Shown piece after piece: positions 37,370 through 45,244 of a stretch of 64,000 bases of DNA. A program made the position numbers and the translations under genes. The stretch's first letter is position 1; each line of letters begins with the position of its first letter. Location of the stretch: positions 682,001-746,000 of the forward strand of contig NZ_JARVCO010000002.1 of assembly GCF_034531395.1 (NCBI RefSeq), given 5' to 3'. The notes under the pieces were generated by a model. That model was not told the DNA's origin. It saw nothing but the letters and a program-made list of their open reading frames with translations, and made no database searches. The DNA is from Pontiella agarivorans. GTDB taxonomy: Bacteria; Verrucomicrobiota; Kiritimatiellia; Kiritimatiellales; Pontiellaceae.

Positions 37370-39339
37370 CGGGTTAGTGTTAGTGAAACCGTGGTTCCTA
37401 TGTTTTTTCCGGTTTGAACATCAAGTTCTGCATGCAGTCTTTTGGCCCGGTTTTCGAGATGGTGCAGAGAAACGGGTGCGGCGGAAATGCCGCAGCCGTT
37501 ATCTGATATAGTGAGGCGGGGACAGGGGCCCGCACTTTTCAATATGATTTCAACCTGGGTGGCTCCTGAGTGTTTGATGATGTTGTTCAGAGTTTCTTTT
37601 ATGAAAAACATCAGGTCCCACTTTGCGGAGGGAGGCAGTTGGTTGAGAAAACATGTTTCGTCGATATCAAATAGACAGGTCCTTTCGCCGAGGATTCTGA
37701 GTGCCGTATTTTTAATATGCTCCGTAAGGTCCGCTGCGGTTTCTCGATTTTCCAGAAGGCGGACAAACTGGCGCGTTTCGGCGGCCGTGATACGTGCGGT
37801 GTTCAGTGTGTCTCCGAGCAGTTCTTTGATCCGGGGCGGAGCGTCCGGAAGAGATTCGGTAATTAATTCTGTGGATTGAGCAATGCTGCTGAGGTTGGCA
37901 CCGACTTCATCGTGCAGATCTTCAGCAATCTGATCTCTTATTTTCATCCAGCGTTTCTGCGCAATTAAGCGCACCAGCCAGATCATTAAGACGAGAAAAA
38001 TAATCAGAAATAATGTGGCAATCGCCAGATACTGAATCCGGCGTTTGTCCTGACCGCGTGCAAAATCGAGCTGCGATTCCAGTGCTGCGAGTTTGCGCTG
38101 CAGAATCATACGTTGCCTGAACAGCTCTACCCAGTCCCGGAGCGGAAGAATATGACCGTCATTGCTGTCACCATCGGTAAGATATACGGGGTCGGCTATA
38201 TAATTTCTTGCCTGCTCACTCGGACTTGGATTTTTCACTTCAACGCTTAATGGTAATCCACGGGTAATGACTTCGCCTTGAGAGCAGAGTTCGATTTCGG
38301 CTAATGAGATGCGTGTGACATCCGATAATCTGAAATCCGGAAGGGGCTCGGATAGGGATATTCTGAAGTATCGGCCGGTGACGGGGCCGATTCGTTTTTC
38401 AAAAGGCGTGGAGCCCGGACGGGGTAATTCGGGGCCGCTTTGGTAGATGATTTCGGGGGCCGAATCATCGGGAGAAATCAGTTTTTCAAGACGGATGTTT
38501 CGTGGAAAACTGGTTCCGTCAACCGTGGGGGGTTGAATGAAGATACTGAAACGAATCGGCCAGATGCGGAATTCATCGATTGTTTTTTCTGTTTTGAGGT
38601 CAACGGTAAGCACAAGCTCTTCAGCATAGGCATGGAAAAAAGATTCTGCTTGAAATTCATGCTGGTCCAAATGGGAGAAGAACATAAATCCGTCGGTAAG
38701 GCATTCCGGGGCCCAGGACTTTCCGAACCGGAAGATGTCGGGGGCATTGACGGTTGCATTCAATGCGATGTTCTGTTGGCCGGAAAAAACCAGTATTTCA
38801 TTTAACGCAATCATTCTGGAGAGCTGCCTGAGCCGGTTGTTTATGGAAAGTTCATAGGCCGTGTAGCGCAGTCCTGTACACCGGTTGGTTTCCTGTGGAT
38901 AGAAAAGCTGGGGTTCAATTCCTTCAAGGTGATAAGCCGATTTTCTGTGATCGGCAACCCGTTCAGATGTGCCGTCAGCGTGTAGAAGCTCCAGGGTAAA
39001 TCGTTTAGAAAATCCCGCCGGTTTATGATGTCCCTGTTCATTGATATAGGTAACCGGTATCAGCGCGATTAGATCAACCGGTTTAGTTTCGGCGAAAGTT
39101 AACTCAATCACCACCGGAAGCTCGGCTTTTCCGAAATCCAGATAGTGATAACCAATGGTCCATGGTGATGCGCTGTGGCTGGTTATGGGAAGATGTTCAA
39201 GCCGATTTTGAATATCGGCAATTTTGTGTTCAGTCGCAGAGACGGCCGAATTGATAAAAGCTGTTCCACTCTGGGGAATAAGAATTCCCGACAGCAGGAT
39301 GAGTATGAGACCGGACCGTCTGGATGGTGAACTAATCAT
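37354..39339 (-). CDS. Sensor histidine kinase with discoidin-like (F5/8-type) sensor region
   Basis: 661 residues. Short N-terminal hydrophobic segment, then a ~400-residue exported region that looks like two jelly-roll (discoidin/F5-8 or NPCBM-like) domains: one around PWTIGYHYLDFGKAELPVVIEL, the second around ALNATVNAPDIFRFGKSWAP and ending GPVTGRYFRISLSEPLPDFR...SLAEIELCSQGEV. Such domains usually bind carbohydrate. A coiled segment, one membrane helix (LAIATLFLIIFLVLMIWLVRLI), a HisKA_3-type dimerisation helix with H476 in IAEDLHDEVGANL, then an HATPase (ETLNNIIKHS, ISDNGCGIS). It should sense glycan fragments outside the membrane and pass phosphate to the regulator at 36713 (inference). 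Confidence 0.88.
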   Translation of the reverse strand: MISSPSRRSGLILILLSGILIPQSGTAFINSAVSATEHKIADIQNRLEHLPITSHSASPWTIGYHYLDFGKAELPVVIELTFAETKPVDLIALIPVTYINEQGHHKPAGFSKRFTLELLHADGTSERVADHRKSAYHLEGIEPQLFYPQETNRCTGLRYTAYELSINNRLRQLSRMIALNEILVFSGQQNIALNATVNAPDIFRFGKSWAPECLTDGFMFFSHLDQHEFQAESFFHAYAEELVLTVDLKTEKTIDEFRIWPIRFSIFIQPPTVDGTSFPRNIRLEKLISPDDSAPEIIYQSGPELPRPGSTPFEKRIGPVTGRYFRISLSEPLPDFRLSDVTRISLAEIELCSQGEVITRGLPLSVEVKNPSPSEQARNYIADPVYLTDGDSNDGHILPLRDWVELFRQRMILQRKLAALESQLDFARGQDKRRIQYLAIATLFLIIFLVLMIWLVRLIAQKRWMKIRDQIAEDLHDEVGANLSSIAQSTELITESLPDAPPRIKELLGDTLNTARITAAETRQFVRLLENRETAADLTEHIKNTALRILGERTCLFDIDETCFLNQLPPSAKWDLMFFIKETLNNIIKHSGATQVEIILKSAGPCPRLTISDNGCGISAAPVSLHHLENRAKRLHAELDVQTGKNIGTTVSLTLTRWKMT

Positions 39340-39535
39340 GCGTTTATTCTGCCCTTGGAGGGCATCCCATTAAAGAACAATGTTTTTTAAGGAGATCGGT
39401 TTCGGTCAGCAAGACGGACGTTTGGCCGTCTTGTGCCTTTAAGTGGTCCGTGAGAACTTTACAGGACGATACACAGGATCAGCGCGTGTGGTAAGCCGCA
39501 TGCGGAATATCAATTAATAAAAGGAGACCGTTATA
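39340..39535. promoter_or_regulatory. Divergent control region with hairpin
   Basis: A 196-base region lies between the kinase and the modular protein gene. CAAGACGG (39410-39417) and CCGTCTTG (39426-39433) form a perfect hairpin, perhaps an operator or leader structure. AAGGAG stands about ten bases upstream of the ATG at 39536. Confidence 0.4.
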
Positions 39536-41500
39536 ATGAAGAGGCAGCTAATAACAGCCGCGTGGGGGATTGCGCTGGCGTTTTCTGTATCAGCGGAAGC
39601 GATTACCTATGAGTTTGCTCAAGTTGAAGGGTTTACCAACGGGGTTCTTTCCGGTCAGGCTGGATGGAGCGGAGAAGCGTATTCAGTGAATACAAATGAC
39701 AGCGGCTCGATCATGATTGATAATGATCCCGCTCAACAATGGGTTGCAGCTTTTCCGACGGAGTCGTTCGATGCAGAATCGAATAACTGTTTTTTTGTTT
39801 CCAATGTCGTTTCCTGGACACAGGTTGAAACGAACGGGGATAATTCGATTTTCAACGTAATTATTAATGATTCAAAAAGTGGAGGAACACCGTGCCGGTT
39901 GAGCCTCGAACGCAGAGCAAACTTTCCGCAATATGTACTTAATCTGAAAAGTGATGATGGAAGCAATAATGGGTGGAATTTTTTCCCGGAGAACCTGTTT
40001 GGAGTTAACGGTTCAGCGGATCCTGACAGTGATGAAATCGGCTTCGGTTTTTCGCTGACCAAGGGACGAGTTCAGAATGAGTGGATGTATTCAATTACAT
40101 TGGAAAACATCACCTCGAATTCAATCCTTTATGCGTTGAGCGGATCGATGACTTCGACTTCGAATCTATACGATTCCGCAGTACTCTATGCCGGCATCTC
40201 TTCAGGGATCAGCTCGGAAATAAATGGTACGTCAAACCGTGTGATCAAGTCTTTTTCAATGGATCAGTCCTATATCAACTATGACATTATTTTTGATATC
40301 GACTTTCAGGATATGCTGGGGCCGATATGGAATCAGTATCATACCGCCCCTTTACGCGCTTGGGTTTATGGCCATATTACCACCAATGGTAACGGTGTTG
40401 CGGATCCGTCAGATCGGTATCTCGAACATCGCCCCGGTTTTTCAACGAACAATGCGGCATGGGCCGGAGACCGAGATCAGGTTCGTCGGGGTATGCTGTT
40501 CACCAATTCGATTCCGGAAATGGATATATCCGATATGTATGAGTTCAGTATGGATTATCGAATGTTCGCAGAAAACAGTGTGACCGATCAGAAGTTCGTG
40601 GATGTCATTTTAACCACGAATAATTATACCGGAAATTGGGGGACACCCAGTTCCGAACAGTGTTTCGGTCAGGGAGCGGAAGGTCTGGATCCAGCCATTG
40701 GCGCCTATCAGCTCGGCTTCCGTCTGGAACAGGATAACTGGACCGGTGTCGGGGGAGCCTGGCCGGATGGGGGGATGAAGATCCGCCTGAATCCGGTTAA
40801 TGCAGAAGCACATGCCGGGGTTATCAACCTGAATGACCTCGGTATTACAAATATTACCGATGTGGCGGGGGATTCGGAAAGTGACACGTTGCACCTCAGG
40901 TATGTAGCGGAAAAAACAACGAACGTTAATGTCTGGGCGTGCAGTCTCACCGTTTCCAATCCGGTGAACCAGCTGTCATGGACTTTTTCGGAAGATCTGA
41001 CTAATGCCATTGTATATGAAGCCGCTGATCTTTACCTTGGGCTGGCATCCCGGGATGGATTTGATGGTATCGCCGGTTATGAACTGGATAATCTCTATAG
41101 TCGGATTGTTAACGGAACCTACGTTCCTGTTATTGACTGGAGCTATGCTTTGTGGGCCGATGAAAAAGGGGTGACGGGAACGGCGACCGAAGATGATGAT
41201 GGCGATGGGCTGAACAATTATGGTGAATATGTATTCGGCGGCGATCCCGTACCGCCAAATGGTTCGGGAGACCAGGGAATATCGCCGGTGTTCAATGTTG
41301 AATCAGGAGCATATATTTTCTCCCTGGTGGGGGATGACACGGTTGTTGCACACGTTCTGTCTACCGATAATCTGATCATCGATTCCTGGGAAACCAACGA
41401 AACGGTTAGGGTCGCTGAGACCGATGGATTGATGTATGCTTATACCAACCTGAATGGTACAGCGGCAGAGCGGAAATTCCTGAAGGTTGAAGTGGAATAG
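39536..41500 (+). CDS. Secreted protein with LamG-like domains and shared C-terminal module
   Basis: 654 residues: a Sec leader (to about AEA-I24), two related beta-sandwich domains of concanavalin/LamG type (about 25-240, beginning YEFAQVEGFTNG, and about 245-520, beginning YDIIFDIDFQDM), then the C-terminal module (YALWADEKGVTGTATEDDDG, EYVFGGDPVPP, ending RKFLKVEVE). The module matches the one in the partial gene at the window start. No catalytic residues stand out. It could bind substrate at the surface or be a lyase/hydrolase of unknown type. It sits first in a plus-strand run, opposite the kinase, and two hairpins follow it. Confidence 0.75.
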   Translation: MKRQLITAAWGIALAFSVSAEAITYEFAQVEGFTNGVLSGQAGWSGEAYSVNTNDSGSIMIDNDPAQQWVAAFPTESFDAESNNCFFVSNVVSWTQVETNGDNSIFNVIINDSKSGGTPCRLSLERRANFPQYVLNLKSDDGSNNGWNFFPENLFGVNGSADPDSDEIGFGFSLTKGRVQNEWMYSITLENITSNSILYALSGSMTSTSNLYDSAVLYAGISSGISSEINGTSNRVIKSFSMDQSYINYDIIFDIDFQDMLGPIWNQYHTAPLRAWVYGHITTNGNGVADPSDRYLEHRPGFSTNNAAWAGDRDQVRRGMLFTNSIPEMDISDMYEFSMDYRMFAENSVTDQKFVDVILTTNNYTGNWGTPSSEQCFGQGAEGLDPAIGAYQLGFRLEQDNWTGVGGAWPDGGMKIRLNPVNAEAHAGVINLNDLGITNITDVAGDSESDTLHLRYVAEKTTNVNVWACSLTVSNPVNQLSWTFSEDLTNAIVYEAADLYLGLASRDGFDGIAGYELDNLYSRIVNGTYVPVIDWSYALWADEKGVTGTATEDDDGDGLNNYGEYVFGGDPVPPNGSGDQGISPVFNVESGAYIFSLVGDDTVVAHVLSTDNLIIDSWETNETVRVAETDGLMYAYTNLNGTAAERKFLKVEVE

Positions 41501-41527
41501 GATTATTTCCAGTCACTGGAATAAAAC

Positions 41528-41551
41528 GGGCTTGCGTATGCCGGCAAGCCC
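41528..41551 (+). terminator. First of two tandem hairpins after the LamG-like gene
   Basis: GGGCTTGC (41528-41535) pairs with GCAAGCCC (41544-41551). No T-run follows. Confidence 0.6.
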
Positions 41552-41556
41552 CGAAT

Positions 41557-41580
41557 AAGGCATCCGCATGGATGCCTTTA
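41557..41580 (+). terminator. Second tandem hairpin terminator
   Basis: AAGGCATCC (41557-41565), GCAT loop, GGATGCCTT (41570-41578): a perfect nine-pair stem ending in CTTTA. It ends only 23 bases before the GH127 start, so it may act as an attenuator. Confidence 0.65.
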
Positions 41581-41603
41581 CAATATGTTTAACGAGGAAA
41601 TTT

Positions 41604-43619
41604 ATGAAAAAACAGACGTTGATCATCAGTGTTTTTACACTCGTATTTGCTACGCAGGCACAGCAAAAAGGCATACTCAATAATGCCGACAGTCCATATG
41701 TGGCTTTTAAAAGTATCGATATCGGGGATTGCCGATGGACGGATGGTTTCTGGGGGGATAAATGGCGCCTGTGTGAAACGGTCATGGTCCCGCACATGGG
41801 TGAAATTCTTAAAGGCGATATTGGCCATGGCTACAACAATTTTAAAATCGCTGCCGGCCTGATGGAGGGCGATCACAAAGGCTGGTGGTGGCATGATGGT
41901 GACTTTTTTAAATGGATGGAAGCGTCTGTTTATATTTATGGCATCAACCGGGATCAAAAGATTCTCGAGGAGTTGGATGAAATTATTGCGGTGATCGGCA
42001 AGGCTCAGCAGGCTGATGGATATCTGTCTACACCGGCTATTATTCGGGATGATATCGATAAATATGAAAACCGTCGTTATCACGAAATGTACAACAGCGG
42101 GCATCTTTTCACGACCGCCTGCATTCACTACCGAGTAACCGGTCAGCGGAATCTGCTGGATATTGCGATAAAGCATGCGGATATGCTGTATAGAATCTTT
42201 AAACCGGAGCGGCCGGAGGTGGTTCGTTTCGGATTTAACCAGACGCAGATTATGGGATTGGTGGAGCTCTACCGCACGGTCGGTGATGAGCGTTACCTTG
42301 AACTGGCGGAAATATTTATCAATCGCCGGGGTAAATATAAGATGGAGGATATTCCAACAACGAAGGGTTATCCCATTGGCGATATGGTGCAGGAGCGTGT
42401 TCCGTTGCGAAAGGAAACGGAAGCCGTCGGGCACGCGGTGCTGGCTCTTTATTTTTATGCGGGCGCTGCCGATGTTTATTCGGAAACCGGTGAGCAGGCG
42501 CTCATTGATGCATTGGATCGGCTGTGGAACAATGTGACGCAGAAAAAGATGTATGTTACCGGAGCGGTGGGTCAGGCCCATTATGGCCGTTCATCGCGAA
42601 AGGATAAGATCGAGGAAGGTTTCATTGATGAATATATGATGCCGAATCTAACGGCTTATAATGAAACCTGTGCCAACATCTGCAATGCGATGTTCAGTTA
42701 CCGCATGCTCGGGATTCACGGGGAAGCGAAATATGCCGATATCATGGAGCTGGTGATGTATAACAGCGGTATTTCAGGCATCAGCGCTGATGGCACACAC
42801 TATTATTATTCCAACCCGCTCCGTAAAATTAAAGGAGCCATTAATTATAAGAAGATGGTTACTGAATTTCCGCAGCGACAGCCCTATCTGAAATGTTTCT
42901 GTTGTCCGCCCAATCTGGTGCGAACGATTGCTAAATCATCCGCCTGGGCCTATTGCAAAACGGAAAATGGCATAGCGGTAAATCTCTATGGTGGAAATGA
43001 ACTGAATACGGCATTGCTCGACGGATCCACGATTAAACTCAAACAAGAAACTGCCTATCCATGGGAGGGTACCGTCAATATCACTATTCAGCAGTGCAAA
43101 GAAAAAGCATTCAGCATCCTGTTGCGTATTCCGGGATGGGCCGTTGGGACGACGGTCAAGATCAATGGAAAGGCGGTTGATGTTTCGGCCGGCAGCTATG
43201 CAACGATTGAACGCGCATGGAAAACCGGAGATGTTATCCGCATAGACATGCCGATGGACGTCCGGTTTGTCGAAGGGCATCCGCGAATCGAAGAGGTGCG
43301 CAACCAACTCGCCGTCAAACGCGGACCGGTCATCTATTGTGTTGAATCGCCGGATTTGCCCGAAGGGACTTCCATGCTGGATGTTTATCTGCCGTACAAT
43401 GGAACGTATAATACGGAATATAAAGCCGATATGCTGGGCGGGTTGACCACCATCAATGGAGAACTGAAAATTCGTAAGGATCATGGCAACGGGCTGTATC
43501 ACACCGTGCAGAAACCTGAGTGGCAGAAAATTAAGACGCAGTTGATTCCTTATTATGCCTGGAGCAACCGCGGTGACGCCGAAATGAGCGTGTTTCTTCC
43601 GGTAATCTGGGAGGACTGA
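41604..43619 (+). CDS. Secreted GH127-type beta-L-arabinofuranosidase-like enzyme
   Basis: 671 residues from ATG 41604 (GAGGAAATTT upstream). Sec leader, then an (alpha/alpha)6 barrel with two beta domains. The family's zinc and catalytic residues are in place: E354 and C356 in YNETCANIC, C433 and C434 in KCFCCPPNLV, and E338 in KIEEGF. In the characterised enzyme HypBA1 the equivalents are E338, C340, C417, C418 and acid/base E322, the same spacing shifted by 16. C433 would be the thiol nucleophile. GH127 and its DUF1680 relatives cut beta-L-arabinofuranose and related sugars, so the exact sugar is open. It follows the LamG-like gene and precedes a sulfatase. Confidence 0.9.
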   Translation: MKKQTLIISVFTLVFATQAQQKGILNNADSPYVAFKSIDIGDCRWTDGFWGDKWRLCETVMVPHMGEILKGDIGHGYNNFKIAAGLMEGDHKGWWWHDGDFFKWMEASVYIYGINRDQKILEELDEIIAVIGKAQQADGYLSTPAIIRDDIDKYENRRYHEMYNSGHLFTTACIHYRVTGQRNLLDIAIKHADMLYRIFKPERPEVVRFGFNQTQIMGLVELYRTVGDERYLELAEIFINRRGKYKMEDIPTTKGYPIGDMVQERVPLRKETEAVGHAVLALYFYAGAADVYSETGEQALIDALDRLWNNVTQKKMYVTGAVGQAHYGRSSRKDKIEEGFIDEYMMPNLTAYNETCANICNAMFSYRMLGIHGEAKYADIMELVMYNSGISGISADGTHYYYSNPLRKIKGAINYKKMVTEFPQRQPYLKCFCCPPNLVRTIAKSSAWAYCKTENGIAVNLYGGNELNTALLDGSTIKLKQETAYPWEGTVNITIQQCKEKAFSILLRIPGWAVGTTVKINGKAVDVSAGSYATIERAWKTGDVIRIDMPMDVRFVEGHPRIEEVRNQLAVKRGPVIYCVESPDLPEGTSMLDVYLPYNGTYNTEYKADMLGGLTTINGELKIRKDHGNGLYHTVQKPEWQKIKTQLIPYYAWSNRGDAEMSVFLPVIWED

Positions 43620-43681
43620 TCCAATCCGGTGAAAACGAGAAATCGAAACGGTCTGTAATCAAGAATAACGGGAAACTAAAA

Positions 43682-45205
43682 ATGAAGAACGTACTGAAAA
43701 TCGGTTTGTTATTATCTTTAACAATTAGCGCAACGGGGGTCTTAGCCGGCGGGAAACAGCCGGTAAAACAGCCCAATATACTTTGGATTATTTCGGAGGA
43801 CCTTTCTCCTTTTATGGGATGTTACAACGATCCCGTTAATACAGGGCACACACCGAGTATTGATCGGCTGGCTGATTCCGGCGTGCTGTTCACCAGAGCC
43901 TTTGCCACAGCACCGGTTTGCTCCGCCAGTCGTTCGGCGTTGATTACAGGAGTCATGCAAACCACGACCGGAACACACAATCACCGGTCGAGCAGGGCAA
44001 ACGAGGGGGAAGTTGTTCCGGAACCGGTGCGTATCTATCTTCCGGAAGGGATGAAAACGCTGCCGGAGTTAATGCGGGAAGCTGGATACTTCACCTTTAA
44101 TTCAGGCAAAGACGATTATAATTTTCATTATGACCGTCGTGCATTGTACAGCGTAGGAACCATGGAAGATTATAAGGCGGGAATGAATGGCTGGCAGGGA
44201 AACCGTGCGGTTGATTATATTTCCTTCACGGTTGCAAACTGGTCGGACCGGCCGGATAAAAGTCAACCTTGGTTCGGTCAGATGCAGATCAACGGCGGAA
44301 AAGTCTGGGATAACCGGTATGTGCGCGAAGGTGAAATGCTTGATGACTATGATGTGGAGCTGCCTCCCTATTTTCCGGATACACCGGCGCATCGCAAAGC
44401 CTGGACAACCCATTACAATGCCAACCGCGGGGCGGATGTGCGCGTGCAGCAGATTCTGGATCAGTTGAAGGCAGATGGTGAACTGGACAATACGATTGTC
44501 TTTTTCTTTTCCGATCATGGCAGCAATACCTCTTTGCGTCATAAACAGTTCTGCTACGAGGGCGGGATGCATGTGCCGCTGATGATTGCAGGGAATCATC
44601 CCTGGTTAAAAGCGGGAACCGTACGCACTGAACTGGTTTCATTGCTGGATGTATCGGCCACGACTATTGCCTTGGGAGGCCTGAATGTACCTGATTATTA
44701 TGATGGTCAGAATCTGTTCGGCAATGCCTACGAACCGGCGGAATATATTCTGGGAGCACGGGATCGTTGCGACTTTACGATTGATACTATCCGAACGGTT
44801 CGTTCTGAAAAGTTCCGTTATATCCGGAACTATCATCCGGAACGCACGATGTCTCAGCCGCAATACCGTGATAAGCAGCCGGTGGTAAAAGATATGCACC
44901 GTCTCCATGAAGAAGGCGGACTGACTGCCTATCAGGAAGAACACTGGTTCGGAAGAAGACCGGAGGAAGAGTTGTATGAACTCGCCTCGGATCCTCACCA
45001 AACGAACAATCTGGCGGTTTTGCCGGCATATGCGGATATATTGAAGAAGCATCGGTCTGTATTGGAGGATTGGCAGCAACAGCATGGCGATAAAGGGCTG
45101 GAACCGGAACCGGCCGTCAGTCTGCAGGGAACCTATGAACTCTGGAAAGATAAACCGGTGTTCAAACATGCAGATGTGAATCCGGAATATAATCAGTTTA
45201 GATAA
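43682..45205 (+). CDS. Secreted sulfatase (Cys-type, C-S-A-S-R motif)
   Basis: 507 residues. Sec leader; PNILWIISEDLSPFMGCYND, where the first metal pair is ED rather than DD, as in N-sulfoglucosamine sulfohydrolase-like members; C80-S-A-S-R in PVCSASRSALITG, alanine replacing proline. VFFFSDHGSNTSLRHKQFCY carries the late metal site with H. It is not close to the other nine. N-sulfo or O-sulfo amino sugar specificity is possible but unproven. It lies 62 bases after the GH127 gene and 39 bases before the GH50 gene, so the three probably work in one transcript. Confidence 0.92.
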   Translation: MKNVLKIGLLLSLTISATGVLAGGKQPVKQPNILWIISEDLSPFMGCYNDPVNTGHTPSIDRLADSGVLFTRAFATAPVCSASRSALITGVMQTTTGTHNHRSSRANEGEVVPEPVRIYLPEGMKTLPELMREAGYFTFNSGKDDYNFHYDRRALYSVGTMEDYKAGMNGWQGNRAVDYISFTVANWSDRPDKSQPWFGQMQINGGKVWDNRYVREGEMLDDYDVELPPYFPDTPAHRKAWTTHYNANRGADVRVQQILDQLKADGELDNTIVFFFSDHGSNTSLRHKQFCYEGGMHVPLMIAGNHPWLKAGTVRTELVSLLDVSATTIALGGLNVPDYYDGQNLFGNAYEPAEYILGARDRCDFTIDTIRTVRSEKFRYIRNYHPERTMSQPQYRDKQPVVKDMHRLHEEGGLTAYQEEHWFGRRPEEELYELASDPHQTNNLAVLPAYADILKKHRSVLEDWQQQHGDKGLEPEPAVSLQGTYELWKDKPVFKHADVNPEYNQFR

Positions 45206-45244
45206 ATACGATTAAACGGCCCGGCCGGGAAAAGGGACTGTAGA

